Shown here: positions 1 to 8,970 of the stretch, piece by piece | How the letters are laid out: each line of letters opens with the position of its first letter | How positions within the stretch are numbered: the stretch's first letter is position 1 | Assembly (NCBI RefSeq): GCF_003253745.1 | Contig: NZ_MZXV01000062.1 | Span: forward strand, 310,001 to 374,000 | Source: Mesorhizobium kowhaii | Lineage (GTDB): Bacteria; Pseudomonadota; Alphaproteobacteria; Rhizobiales; Rhizobiaceae | Direction of reading: 5' to 3' | DNA: 64,000 nt | Position numbers and translations under genes: made by a program | The notes under the pieces: model-generated | Database searches by the model: none | What the model saw: only the letters and a program-made list of their open reading frames with translations | Told to the model about the DNA's origin: nothing

Positions 1-365
1 TGATGCAGGCAACCACGCCGGTCTGGATCGTACTTGCCTACATCTTCATCTTCGGCGTCTTCCGCTCCGCGCAATGGGCCTCGACCGGCAATCTCGCCTA
101 TTCCGACATCGCGCCCGAACAGCTCGCCCGCTTCAGCGCGCTCTATTACATCCTGTGGCAGCTGGCAGTGGCGATCAGCGTCGGCCTGGCCGCCGCGGCA
201 CTGTCGTTTCTGGCCGGCGGCGGCCCGGCCGTGACCAACGATTTCCGGATCCTGTTCGTGATCGAGGGCGTCATCACGCTGTGCGCGCTGCTCGCCTATC
301 TCAAGCTGACGCCGCAGGACGGCGCCCATGTCAGCGGCCACGGCGCACAGATGAACACCGAATAG
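1..365 (+). CDS. MFS transporter, C-terminal part (cut by window edge)
   Basis: Only the last ~120 residues are present; the frame is open to the left edge, so the gene begins outside the window. The visible part holds about three hydrophobic helices (VWIVLAYIFIFGVF, ILWQLAVAISVGLAAAALSF, FRILFVIEGVITLCALLAYL) and a short hydrophilic tail ending in TAG at 363-365. This helix pattern, with a long even spacing and the small-residue-rich penultimate helix, matches the end of a 12- or 14-helix major facilitator (drug/proton antiporter type). The substrate cannot be judged from this fragment. The neighbouring nitroreductase is convergent with it, 43 bp away. Confidence 0.6.
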   Translation, partial: MQATTPVWIVLAYIFIFGVFRSAQWASTGNLAYSDIAPEQLARFSALYYILWQLAVAISVGLAAAALSFLAGGGPAVTNDFRILFVIEGVITLCALLAYLKLTPQDGAHVSGHGAQMNTE

Positions 366-408
366 CAAGGCCAGACTTGGGCCACCACGCCGGCCCTACT
401 CAAGGTGG

Positions 409-1113
409 CTATTCGCTGAACGTCACCCACTCTTCCAGCGGCACGCGGTCGGTGCGGAAGGCGTTTTCGGGTTTGGACGTGTCCTCATGGCCAAGCGCCA
501 TGCCGCAGACGACAATCTCCTCGTCGGGGATGTTGAGCACCGGCCGGATCTGCCGGTGATAGGGGGCGAACGCTGCTTGTGGGCAGGTGTGCAAACCCCT
601 GCCCCGCGCCGCGACCATGATGTTCTGCAGGAACATGCCATAGTCGATCCAAGAGCCCTGATTGAGCCGGCGGTCGATGGTGAAGATCATGCCGACCGGC
701 GCGTCGAAGAAGACGAAGTTGCGGTCGTGCTGGGCACGCATCTTGTCGACCTCGCGGCGGCCGATACCGAGCGCGCCATAGAGCCCGAAACCGTTGGCGC
801 GGCGGCGGGTCAGATACGGCTCGAAGAACTGGGTCGGATAGTAGCGGTATTCGTCCCAATCGGCCTTTTCGGCGCGGATGCCCGAGTTGAGAATGGCGTC
901 GGTGATCTGCTGTTTGATCTCGCCCTTGGTGACGTAGACCTTCCATGGCTGCATATTGGTGCCCGATGGAGCGCGCGCCGCAACCGCCAGAATGGCGCGG
1001 ATGGTGTCGTCGTCGACCATGTCGGGCAGAAATGCACGCACCGAGCGGCGCGACAGGATCGCCTCGTCGACAATCTCGGCTTCGTCCGCAATTAGGGTGT
1101 TGTTTTCCAGCAT
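409..1113 (-). CDS. Nitroreductase family protein
   Basis: A 234-residue FMN-dependent nitroreductase-fold protein. The N-terminal SRRSVRAFLPD segment followed by ARAPSGTNMQPWKVYV (about residues 21-62) is the FMN-binding signature of the family, and the C-terminal region has the usual NIPDEEIVVCGMALGH strand-turn preceding the dimer arm. Such enzymes use NAD(P)H to reduce nitro-aromatics, quinones or enones; the physiological substrate is not evident. It is not a typical BluB, whose signature differs in the APS-x-x-x-QPW segment. ATG at 1113 has a weak AAGGAC ribosome-binding site. It is divergent from the XRE regulator, so the shared upstream region 1114-1283 may control both. Confidence 0.85.
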   Translation of the reverse strand: MLENNTLIADEAEIVDEAILSRRSVRAFLPDMVDDDTIRAILAVAARAPSGTNMQPWKVYVTKGEIKQQITDAILNSGIRAEKADWDEYRYYPTQFFEPYLTRRRANGFGLYGALGIGRREVDKMRAQHDRNFVFFDAPVGMIFTIDRRLNQGSWIDYGMFLQNIMVAARGRGLHTCPQAAFAPYHRQIRPVLNIPDEEIVVCGMALGHEDTSKPENAFRTDRVPLEEWVTFSE

Positions 1114-1232
1114 GGGCCGTCCTTACCCTTTGTCTCGATCGGACATCCCCACTCGCCGCTCGTGGCCGAGCCTTTGCATGAACCGCCAAAATCCTGCAAG
1201 CAAATCTTGAGCATTGGTGAAAATCCACTTGA

Positions 1233-1283
1233 TTTTTTCATGAGCTTGTTTTCTCATGAAATTTGACTGGAACTTTTCATGAA
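1233..1283 (+). promoter_or_regulatory. Three TCATGA palindromes before the XRE-cupin gene
   Basis: The hexamer TCATGA, always next to a run of T/A, occurs three times in 45 bp: at 1238-1243, 1254-1259 and 1277-1282. The last is part of the perfect octamer TTCATGAA that directly abuts the chosen GTG start. The AT-rich cluster stands out in a GC-rich genome and sits where an autoregulatory operator would be. Binding by the adjacent XRE protein is inference. Confidence 0.5.
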
Positions 1284-1880
1284 GTGAGCGTTTTGCCTTC
1301 ACCTATCCCAAGAACATTGCAGGGACCTGACGAACGCGTGCTGGCCAGCGATATCAGGGCGCTGCGCAAGGCGCGCGGGCTGACGCTTGCCGAGATCGCC
1401 CTGAAACTTGGCCGTTCGGTCGGCTGGGTCAGCCAGGTCGAACGTGGCCTCTCGACGCCCTCGCTCAGCGATCTCAGAGCCTTCGCCGAACTGTTCGGCG
1501 TGCCGATCAGTCTGTTCTTCAGCCATGACGTGCCGGTCGAAAGCGAGCGTGGCGTGGTTGTGCGCGCCGGCAGGCGCCGCACGCTTGGCACAAGCGAATC
1601 CGGCCTGGTGGAGGAGCTTCTGTCGCCCGATCTCGGCGGTAGCTTCGAGATGGTGCGTTCGGTCTTCGCGCCGGGCGCGGAGCTGAAGGCCGAGGCGCGT
1701 AGGCCGACCGAGGAGGCCGGATACGTCGCGTCCGGACTGTTCGACATCGAGATATCAGGCGTCTGGCATCGGCTTGGCGAAGGCGACTCCTTTCGCTTCG
1801 AAGGCAAGCCCTACCGCTGGCGCAATCCGGGTACCGAGCCGGCGGTTGTCATCTGGGTGGTTTCGCCGCCAGTCTATTGA
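1284..1880 (+). CDS. XRE-family regulator with C-terminal cupin domain
   Basis: A 198-residue regulator with the common HTH_3 plus cupin_2 layout. The helix-turn-helix is IRALRKARGLTLAEIALKLG-x-SVGWVSQVERG (about residues 23-54). The C-terminal half is a small beta-barrel with the pattern ending VWHRLGEGDSFRFEGKPYRWRNPGTEP. Proteins of this class (PuuR-like) sense a small metabolite in the cupin and repress a neighbouring catabolic operon. The start is uncertain: GTG at 1284 is preferred (GGAAC about ten bases upstream); TTG at 1263 is in frame and would add seven residues. The four-gene demethylation operon begins 104 bp downstream on the same strand, which makes it the likely target. Confidence 0.85.
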   Translation: MSVLPSPIPRTLQGPDERVLASDIRALRKARGLTLAEIALKLGRSVGWVSQVERGLSTPSLSDLRAFAELFGVPISLFFSHDVPVESERGVVVRAGRRRTLGTSESGLVEELLSPDLGGSFEMVRSVFAPGAELKAEARRPTEEAGYVASGLFDIEISGVWHRLGEGDSFRFEGKPYRWRNPGTEPAVVIWVVSPPVY

Positions 1881-1929
1881 ATGCAGGTCGCCCAAAAGTG
1901 TGCAGCGCTTTTGGGATAACGACACGCAT
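1881..1929 (+). repeat. 49-bp palindromic intergenic repeat, copy 1
   Basis: The outer arms (ATGCAGGTCG / CGACACGCAT) and an inner CCAAAA/TTTTGG pair form an imperfect hairpin. The same element occurs at 22262 and 38352. An A-rich tail (CAAAAACAAAAAATAG) follows, as in the 38352 copy. It lies between the XRE regulator and the first flavoprotein gene, so it will be in the 5' leader of the latter. Confidence 0.8.
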
Positions 1930-1984
1930 CAAAAACAAAAAATAGAAAGCGCAACGCGCTTTGGGTTTTGTCAGGGAGAAGAAC

Positions 1985-4438
1985 ATGGCGGGTTTGCCGA
2001 GCACGGCACGCGTGGTGATCATCGGCGGTGGTGCGGTCGGCACTTCCGCGCTCTATCATCTCGCCAAGGCGGGCTGGACCGACTGCGTGCTGCTCGAAAA
2101 GAACGAGCTGACCTCCGGCTCGACCTGGCATGCCGCCGGCAATGTGCCGACCTTCTCCTCGTCCTGGTCGCTGATGAACATGCAGCGCTATTCGACCGAG
2201 CTTTATCGCGGGCTGGCCGAAGCGGTCGACTATCCCATGAACTACCACGTCACCGGTTCGCTGCGGCTTGCCCATACGAAAGAGCGCATGCAGGAGTTCC
2301 AGCGTGCCAAGGGCATGGGCCGCTATCAGGGCATGGACATCGACATCGTTGGCGTCGACGAGATTAAGCGCCGCTACCCCTTCATCGAGACGCATGATCT
2401 GAAAGGCGCGCTCTACGATCCGAGCGATGGCGACATCGATCCGGCGCAGTTGACCCAGGCGCTGGCCAAGGGGGCGCGCGACATGGGCGCCAGGATCATC
2501 CGCTTCTGCCCGGTCACCGGTGTGCGCCGCGAGAATGACGAATGGGTGGTCGAGACCGCGCAAGGCGAAATCCGCTGCGAGATCGTCGTCAATGCCGCCG
2601 GCTACCGCGCCGCCGAAGTCGGCAAGATGTTCGGCCGCGAGGTGCCGATGATGGTGATGAGCCATCAGTACATATTGTTCGAGGAGATCCCCGAACTGGC
2701 GGCGTGGTCGAGAGAACAGGGCAAAAAGCTGCCGCTGCTGCGCGACGTCGACACCTCCTACTATCTGCGCCAGGAAAAGAACGGCATGAATCTCGGCCCC
2801 TATGAGCGCAATTGCCGCGCGCATTGGGCGACCCACAACGATCCGATGCCGGATGACTTTTCCTTCCAGTTGTTCCCCGACGACCTCGATCGGCTGGAAC
2901 ATTATCTGGCCGATGCCGTCGCCCGCGTGCCGATCCTGGGCACGGCCGGCCTGTCCAAGATCATCAACGGTCCGATCCCCTATACGCCGGACGGCAATCC
3001 GCTGATCGGCCCGATGCCCGGCGTTCCCAATGCCTTCGAGGCCTGTGTCTTCACCTTCGGCATCGCCCAGGGCGGCGGCGCCGGCAAGGTGCTGGCCGAA
3101 TGGGTGACACAAGGTCAGACCGAATGGGACATGTGGTCGTGCGACCCACGCCGCTTCACCTCCTTTGCTGCGGCGCCGGACTACTGCGTCGCCAAGGGCA
3201 TGGAGATCTACGGCAACGAATACGCCATCCAGTTCCCGCGCCATGCCTGGCCGGAGGGCCGTGACCGCAAGCTGTCGCCAATCCATGATCGCATCAAGGC
3301 GCTCGGCGCCCGCTTCGACGCCTATAATGGCTGGGAACGCGCCACCTGGTACGCGAAAGACGGCGACGACATCTCCGAGGAAGCGACACTGACCTTCCGT
3401 CGCGAAGGGCCGTGGCAGCATCGCGTCCGCGAGGAATGTCTCGCCGTCCGCGACGCGGCCGGCATTCTCGACCTGCCGGGCTTCTCCCGCTTCAACCTCG
3501 ACGGTCCGGGTGCTGCCGAATGGCTGAGCCTGCAGGTCACCGGGCTGGTGCCAAAGCCCGGCCGCATCGGCCTCGTCTATTTCGCTGATGACAAGGGCCG
3601 CATCGTCACCGAAATGTCCGTCGTGCGCCATGACGAGAACCTGATGACGCTCATCACCGCGGCGGTCGCGCAATGGCATGATTTCGAGTGGCTGAAATCG
3701 CGCATGCCCAAGGATGCGCCGTTCAAGCTGATCGACCGCACCGAGGAATTCGCCACCCAGATCCTGGCCGGCCCGAACTCGCGAAAAATCCTCGCCGATG
3801 TCTGTGACGCCGACCTCACTTTGCCGTGGCTGACGCATCAGGAGACGAAGATTGCCGGCCGCTGGGCGAAGCTGGTGCGCGTCTCGTTCGCCGGCGAACT
3901 CGGATGGGAAATCCACACCAGGGTCGACGACACCGCCGCCATCTTCGACGGCATCTGCGCGGCAGGACAGCAGAATGGTCTAAAACCGTTCGGCATGTAC
4001 GCGCTGGATTCGCTCAGGCTCGAAAAGGGCTACCGCACCTGGAAGTGCGACCTGTCGACCGACTATTCGATCTTGCAGGGCGGGCTGGAGCGCTTCGTCA
4101 AATGGGACAAGCCCGACTTCCGCGGCAAGGCGGCACTGCAGAACGAGAAGCAGCAAGGCGTGAAGAAGCGCTTCGTCACTTTGGTCGTCGAGAACCCCGG
4201 TGACTGCGACGCCCCTTCTGTTTCCACACTCTGGCACGACGGCAAGATCGTCGGCGAAACGACATCAGGCGGTTGGGGTCACCGGATCGACAAATCGATC
4301 GCGCTCGGCATGCTGCGCGCCGATCTGGCGGAACCGGGAACAGCGATCGAGGTGGAAATCTTCGGCGACCGTTTTCAGGCGGTCGTGCAGAAGGATGAGC
4401 CTTTGTGGGATCCGAAGAACGAGAGGCTGCGCGCATGA
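1985..4438 (+). CDS. DMGDH/sarcosine-dehydrogenase-type FAD oxidoreductase with GcvT domain (1)
   Basis: An 817-residue two-domain flavoenzyme. Residues ~8-400 are a DAO-fold FAD domain (VVIIGGGAVG at 10-19). The TSGSTWHAAGN motif puts His49 where dimethylglycine and sarcosine dehydrogenases attach FAD covalently. Residues ~430-815 are a GcvT/aminomethyltransferase domain (GELGWEIHTR near 637), which in this family hands the oxidised methyl group to tetrahydrofolate as methylene-THF. The expected reaction is therefore oxidative N-demethylation of a secondary or tertiary amine. ATG at 1985 has AGGGAGA upstream; an earlier in-frame TTG has no such site. The stop overlaps the next ATG (ATGA), so translation is probably coupled. 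The exact substrate is unknown. It is paralogous to the gene at 6511. Confidence 0.9.
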   Translation: MAGLPSTARVVIIGGGAVGTSALYHLAKAGWTDCVLLEKNELTSGSTWHAAGNVPTFSSSWSLMNMQRYSTELYRGLAEAVDYPMNYHVTGSLRLAHTKERMQEFQRAKGMGRYQGMDIDIVGVDEIKRRYPFIETHDLKGALYDPSDGDIDPAQLTQALAKGARDMGARIIRFCPVTGVRRENDEWVVETAQGEIRCEIVVNAAGYRAAEVGKMFGREVPMMVMSHQYILFEEIPELAAWSREQGKKLPLLRDVDTSYYLRQEKNGMNLGPYERNCRAHWATHNDPMPDDFSFQLFPDDLDRLEHYLADAVARVPILGTAGLSKIINGPIPYTPDGNPLIGPMPGVPNAFEACVFTFGIAQGGGAGKVLAEWVTQGQTEWDMWSCDPRRFTSFAAAPDYCVAKGMEIYGNEYAIQFPRHAWPEGRDRKLSPIHDRIKALGARFDAYNGWERATWYAKDGDDISEEATLTFRREGPWQHRVREECLAVRDAAGILDLPGFSRFNLDGPGAAEWLSLQVTGLVPKPGRIGLVYFADDKGRIVTEMSVVRHDENLMTLITAAVAQWHDFEWLKSRMPKDAPFKLIDRTEEFATQILAGPNSRKILADVCDADLTLPWLTHQETKIAGRWAKLVRVSFAGELGWEIHTRVDDTAAIFDGICAAGQQNGLKPFGMYALDSLRLEKGYRTWKCDLSTDYSILQGGLERFVKWDKPDFRGKAALQNEKQQGVKKRFVTLVVENPGDCDAPSVSTLWHDGKIVGETTSGGWGHRIDKSIALGMLRADLAEPGTAIEVEIFGDRFQAVVQKDEPLWDPKNERLRA

Positions 4439-5340
4439 AGAAAATCATCCTCACGGATGGCGGCATGGGCCAGGAACTGGTCCGCCGCAGCAAATCCGAG
4501 CCGACGCCGCTATGGTCGGCCAGGGTGCTGATCGACGAGCCGGATCTGGTGCGCGACCTGCACGCCGAATTTATCCGTGCCGGCGCCCGCGTCATCACCA
4601 TAAACACTTATTCGGCGACACCCGAACGCCTGGCGCGCGAGGGCGCGGATGACCTCTTCAAGCCTTTACAGAAGCGCGGCATCGAATTGGCCAAGCAGGC
4701 CCGCGACCAGGCCGGCGATGCAGCGATCGCCGGCTGCCTGTCACCGCTTTTCGGCAGCTACGCGCCCGCGCTGACCATTTCATATCAGGATACGCTCGAC
4801 ATCTATCGCCGCATCGTTGACGAGCAGGCGGATGGCGTCGACCTGTTCCTGTGCGAGACCATGGCGTCGGCCGAGGAAGCGCGCGCGGCGGTCACAGCCG
4901 CGTCGGAAAGCGGAAAACCCATATGGGTATCGTGGACACTGGCCGATCACGGCAAGCCACGACTGCGCAGTGGCGAGACAATAGCCAACGCGGCAAGCGC
5001 GCTCGACGGCCTGGCGGTCGCCGCGCGGCTGCTCAACTGCTGCCGGCCGGAAGCGATCGCCGCGGCTTTGCCTGAACTGATCGACCTCGGCGGCCCGGTC
5101 GGCGCCTATGCCAATGGCTTCACCTCCACCGAAGCGCTCAAGCATGGCGGCACGGTGGATGTGCTGCACGCACGCCACGACCTTGGTCCGGACGCCTATG
5201 CCGACCAGGCGATCGGCTGGGTGGAGGCCGGCGCGAGCATTGTCGGCGGCTGCTGCGAAGTCGGACCGCCGCATATCGCCGCGCTGCGCGACCGGCTCGA
5301 ACAGGCCGGTTACGAAATTTCTGGAGGTACACATGCCTAG
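4435..5340 (+). CDS. Homocysteine S-methyltransferase family protein
   Basis: A 301-residue zinc-dependent methyltransferase of the Pfam S-methyl_trans family (MmuM/BHMT). The start, KKIILTDGGMGQELVRR, is typical, as are the zinc-binding cysteines: LLNCCRP near residue 200 and GGCCEVGPPH near 270. The family moves a methyl group from S-methylmethionine, S-adenosylmethionine or a betaine to homocysteine, making methionine. Here it is sandwiched between two N-demethylating flavoproteins and overlaps both neighbours (ATGA with the upstream gene, 8 bp with the downstream one). That context suggests that the donor is a quaternary ammonium compound (betaine), but this is inference from the operon, not from residues. 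Confidence 0.85.
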   Translation: MKKIILTDGGMGQELVRRSKSEPTPLWSARVLIDEPDLVRDLHAEFIRAGARVITINTYSATPERLAREGADDLFKPLQKRGIELAKQARDQAGDAAIAGCLSPLFGSYAPALTISYQDTLDIYRRIVDEQADGVDLFLCETMASAEEARAAVTAASESGKPIWVSWTLADHGKPRLRSGETIANAASALDGLAVAARLLNCCRPEAIAAALPELIDLGGPVGAYANGFTSTEALKHGGTVDVLHARHDLGPDAYADQAIGWVEAGASIVGGCCEVGPPHIAALRDRLEQAGYEISGGTHA

Positions 5341-6514
5341 ACCATCGTCGCGCATTTCCGGCATCGTGCCTTCGGGCAAGGACGGCTGGGAAGTCCATTC
5401 GGCCGCTTGGGCCCGCAAGGCGGCCGGCGAAGACATCATCATGCTGTCAGTCGGCGACCATGATTTCGACACGCCTTCCGAAACGATCGAAGCCTGTGTG
5501 ACCGCGGTTCGCGGCAGCAATCACCACTACACCCCGCTTCCCGGCCTGCCGCGCCTGCGCAAGGCAATGGCGGCAGCCTCGAGCGCCTGCACCGGCGTCG
5601 AGACGACGCCGGATCAGGTCATCGCCACGCCGGGCGGCCAGGCCGCACTCTACGCGGCCGTGCAAGCTGTGCTCGATCAGGGCGACCATGCCATCGTGGT
5701 GGCGCCCTACTACGCCACCTATCCCAACACGTTCAGCGCCGCCGGTGCCAGTTTCACCGTGGTCGAGACGCCAGCCGAGGATGGCTTCCAGCCGCACGCC
5801 GACATGATCCGCGCAGCGCTTCGGCCGAACACGCGCGCCATTCTGATCAACACGCCGAACAACCCGACCGGTGCGGTCTATTCGCGAGAGCGGCTGGAAC
5901 AGCTGGCTGAGGTCTGCAGGGAGCATGACCTCTGGCTGCTGTCGGACGAAGTCTACTGGACACTGGGCGGCGGCGAGCACGTCTCTCCGCGCTCGCTGCC
6001 CGGCATGGCCGAGCGCACCCTGGTCATCAATTCGATGTCGAAGAGCCACGGCATGACCGGCTGGCGCATGGGCTGGCTGACTGGTCCGCAGGAGATGATC
6101 TCGCTGCTGATCAATCTCAATCTGGTGACGACCTATGGTTTGCCGGCCTTCATCTCGATCGCTTGCGCCGAGGCGCTCGAGAACCGCTATGGCGTCAAGG
6201 AGATCGCCGAACGCTACGCCGCGCGCCGCACGGTCTTCCTCGATGCCGTGCGCGGCATGAACGATGTCACCGTGCGCGGTTCTGAAGGCGGCATGTACGT
6301 CATGCTCGACATATCAGCCGTCGAACCCGACGACGAGAAATTCGCCTGGGCCTTGCTCGACAAGGAAAACGTCGGCGTCATGCCCGGCTCCAGCTTCGGC
6401 GAGGCGGCCGCCGGTCACATTCGCATCAGCCTCTGCCAGCCGGAGCCCGTGCTGCAAGAAGCAGCGCTTCGGCTGCGCCGTTTTGCTTCCAGCTATCGCC
6501 GCGAGGCCGCATGA
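5333..6514 (+). CDS. Class I/II PLP-dependent aminotransferase
   Basis: A 393-residue fold-type I aminotransferase. Visible landmarks are TPGGQAALYAAVQA (cofactor phosphate region), INTPNNPTGAVYSRERL (substrate-carboxylate Asn region), LLSDEVYW (Asp pairing with the pyridine nitrogen) and NSMSKSHGMTGWRMGW, with Lys237 as the PLP Schiff-base lysine. Specificity cannot be read directly; aspartate/aromatic/alanine-type members look alike. ATG at 5333 is preceded by CTGGAGGT, a good ribosome-binding site inside the end of the previous gene. It overlaps both neighbours (8 bp and ATGA). In the operon it probably acts on the demethylated amino acid. Confidence 0.85.
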   Translation: MPRPSSRISGIVPSGKDGWEVHSAAWARKAAGEDIIMLSVGDHDFDTPSETIEACVTAVRGSNHHYTPLPGLPRLRKAMAAASSACTGVETTPDQVIATPGGQAALYAAVQAVLDQGDHAIVVAPYYATYPNTFSAAGASFTVVETPAEDGFQPHADMIRAALRPNTRAILINTPNNPTGAVYSRERLEQLAEVCREHDLWLLSDEVYWTLGGGEHVSPRSLPGMAERTLVINSMSKSHGMTGWRMGWLTGPQEMISLLINLNLVTTYGLPAFISIACAEALENRYGVKEIAERYAARRTVFLDAVRGMNDVTVRGSEGGMYVMLDISAVEPDDEKFAWALLDKENVGVMPGSSFGEAAAGHIRISLCQPEPVLQEAALRLRRFASSYRREAA

Positions 6515-8961
6515 CCGCCAAGGCTATACCCACGAAAGCCCGAGCCGTCATCATCGGCGGCGGCGTCTCAGGCTGTTCAGTCGCCTACCATCTGGCCAAG
6601 CTCGGCTGGACCGACATCGTGCTCCTGGAACGCAAGCAGCTGACGTCGGGTACGACCTGGCATGCCGCTGGCCTGATCGGCCAGTTGCGCGGCTCGCAGA
6701 ACATGACGCGGCTGGCGAAATATTCGGCCGACCTCTACGTCAAGCTGGAAGCCGAGACCGAAGTCGGCACCGGCATGCGCCAGGTCGGCTCGATCACTGT
6801 GGCATTGACCGAGGAGCGCAAGCACGAGATCTACCGGCAGGCGTCTCTCGCCCGTGCCTTCGATGTCGACGTGCGCGAGATTTCACCGAATGAAGTCAAG
6901 GAGATGTACCCGCATCTCAATGTGTCCGACGTCGTTGGCGCCGTGCATCTGCCGCTCGACGGCCAGTGCGACCCGGCCAACATCGCCATGGCGTTGGCCA
7001 AGGGCGCGCGCCAGCGTGGCGCCACCATCGTCGAGAATGTCAAGGTCACCAAGGTCCATACCAAGGCCGGTCGTGTCTCCGGCGTGTCGTGGGCGCAAGG
7101 CGAAGAACAAGGCACCATCGAGGCCGACATCGTCGTCAACTGCGCCGGCATGTGGGCGCGTGAGCTTGGCGCTCAGAACGGCGTCACCATCCCGCTGCAC
7201 GCCTGCGAACATTTTTACCTCGTCACCGAGCCGATCCCCGGCCTCTCTCGTCTGCCGGTGCTGCGTGTGCCGGACGAGTGCGCCTACTACAAGGAAGACG
7301 CCGGCAAGATGATGCTCGGCGCCTTCGAGCCGGTGGCCAAGCCCTGGGGCATGGACGGCATCCGCGAGGATTTCTGCTTCGACCAGTTGCCGGAGGACAT
7401 GGACCATTTCGAGCCGATCCTCGAAATGGGCGTCAACCGCATGCCGATGCTGGCGACCGCCGGCATCCACACCTTCTTCAACGGTCCCGAGAGCTTTACC
7501 CCCGACGACCGCTATTATCTCGGCGAGGCGCCGGAACTGTCCGGCTACTGGATGGCGACCGGCTACAACTCGATCGGCATCGTCTCCTCCGGCGGCGCCG
7601 GCATGGCGCTGGCGCAGTGGATCAATGACGGCGAAGCACCCTTCGATCTGTGGGAAGTCGACATCCGCCGCGCCCAGCCATTCCAGAAGAACCGCCGTTA
7701 CCTCAAGGAGCGCGTCTCGGAAACGCTGGGCCTGCTCTATGCCGACCATTTCCCCTATCGGCAGATGGCGACGTCACGCAATATCAGACGCTCACCCCTG
7801 CATGAGCATCTGAAGGCGCGTGGCGCCGTGTTCGGTGAGGTCGCCGGCTGGGAGCGCGCCAACTGGTTTGCCCGTGACGGCCAGGAGCGCGAATACCGCT
7901 ATTCCTGGAAGCGGCAGAACTGGTTCGACAACCAGCGCGAGGAACATCTGTCGGTCAGGAACGGCGTCGGCCTGTTCGACATGACCTCGTTCGGCAAGAT
8001 CCGCGTCGAGGGCCGTGACGCCTGTGCCTTTCTGCAGAAGCTCTGCGCCAACGACATGGATGTGGCACCGGGCAAGATCGTCTACACCCAGATGCTCAAC
8101 CAGCGCGGCGGCATCGAGAGCGACCTCACCGTCTCGCGGCTGTCCGAGACGGCGTTTTTCCTCGTCGTCCCCGGCGCGACGCTGCAGCGCGACCTCGCCT
8201 GGCTGCGCAAGCATCTGACCGATGAGTTCGTGGTCATCACCGATGTCACCGCCGCCGAAGCCGTGCTCTGCCTGATGGGACCGGACGCACGAAAATTGAT
8301 CCAGAAGGTCAGTCCCAACGATTTCTCCAACGAAGCCAACCCGTTCGGGACGTTTCAGGAGATCGAGATCGGCATGGGCCTGGCCCGTGCGCACCGCGTC
8401 ACCTATGTCGGCGAACTCGGCTGGGAGCTCTATGTCTCGACCGACCAGGCAGCCCACGTCTTCGAGGCAATCGACGAGGCTGGCGTGGATGTCGGGCTAA
8501 AACTCTGCGGCCTGCACACGCTGGATTCCTGCCGCATCGAAAAGGCCTTCCGGCATTTCGGCCACGATATCACCGATGAGGACAATGTGCTGGAAGCCGG
8601 CCTCGGCTTCGCGGTCAAAACGGCCAAGGGCGACTTCATCGGTCGCGATGCGGTGCTGCGCAAGAAGGAAGTCGGCCTGTCACGCCAGCTGGTGCAGTTC
8701 CGCCTGAAGGATCCGCAACCCCTGCTCTTCCACAACGAGGCGATCCTGCGCGACGGCAAGATCGTCGGCCCGATCACCTCAGGCAATTACGGCCATCATC
8801 TCGGCGGTGCCGTCGGGCTTGGCTATGTGCCGTGTCATGGCGAAAGCGAAGCGGATGTGCTGGCCTCGTCCTACGAGATCGAGATCGCCGGCGAACGTTT
8901 TGCTGCGGAATCATCGCTGAAGCCGATGTACGATCCGAAGTCGGAACGGACGAGAATGTAG
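6511..8961 (+). CDS. DMGDH/sarcosine-dehydrogenase-type FAD oxidoreductase with GcvT domain (2)
   Basis: An 816-residue paralogue of the enzyme at 1985, with the same order: FAD domain (AVIIGGGVSGCSVAYHLAKL), covalent-FAD motif TSGTTWHAAGL with His51, then a GcvT domain (GELGWELYVS near 634) ending LKPMYDPKSERTRM. Methylene-THF is the expected one-carbon product. The two copies have clearly diverged around the FAD site (AGNVPTF in copy 1, AGLIGQLR here) and elsewhere, so they probably act on different N-methyl intermediates rather than being a recent duplication. The start ATG overlaps the aminotransferase stop (ATGA). It is the last gene of the operon; the hairpin-rich element at 8971 follows. 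Confidence 0.9.
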   Translation: MTAKAIPTKARAVIIGGGVSGCSVAYHLAKLGWTDIVLLERKQLTSGTTWHAAGLIGQLRGSQNMTRLAKYSADLYVKLEAETEVGTGMRQVGSITVALTEERKHEIYRQASLARAFDVDVREISPNEVKEMYPHLNVSDVVGAVHLPLDGQCDPANIAMALAKGARQRGATIVENVKVTKVHTKAGRVSGVSWAQGEEQGTIEADIVVNCAGMWARELGAQNGVTIPLHACEHFYLVTEPIPGLSRLPVLRVPDECAYYKEDAGKMMLGAFEPVAKPWGMDGIREDFCFDQLPEDMDHFEPILEMGVNRMPMLATAGIHTFFNGPESFTPDDRYYLGEAPELSGYWMATGYNSIGIVSSGGAGMALAQWINDGEAPFDLWEVDIRRAQPFQKNRRYLKERVSETLGLLYADHFPYRQMATSRNIRRSPLHEHLKARGAVFGEVAGWERANWFARDGQEREYRYSWKRQNWFDNQREEHLSVRNGVGLFDMTSFGKIRVEGRDACAFLQKLCANDMDVAPGKIVYTQMLNQRGGIESDLTVSRLSETAFFLVVPGATLQRDLAWLRKHLTDEFVVITDVTAAEAVLCLMGPDARKLIQKVSPNDFSNEANPFGTFQEIEIGMGLARAHRVTYVGELGWELYVSTDQAAHVFEAIDEAGVDVGLKLCGLHTLDSCRIEKAFRHFGHDITDEDNVLEAGLGFAVKTAKGDFIGRDAVLRKKEVGLSRQLVQFRLKDPQPLLFHNEAILRDGKIVGPITSGNYGHHLGGAVGLGYVPCHGESEADVLASSYEIEIAGERFAAESSLKPMYDPKSERTRM

Positions 8962-8970
8962 CGCTCTTCC

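Noticed and set aside
1874..3916. 680-codon open frame antisense to the first flavoprotein gene
   Set aside because: It mirrors the third-position GC bias of the real gene; it has no recognisable domain and no ribosome-binding site.
4200..4440. SAM or other riboswitch before the homocysteine methyltransferase
   Set aside because: The gene overlaps its upstream neighbour, so there is no leader; no riboswitch motif is visible.
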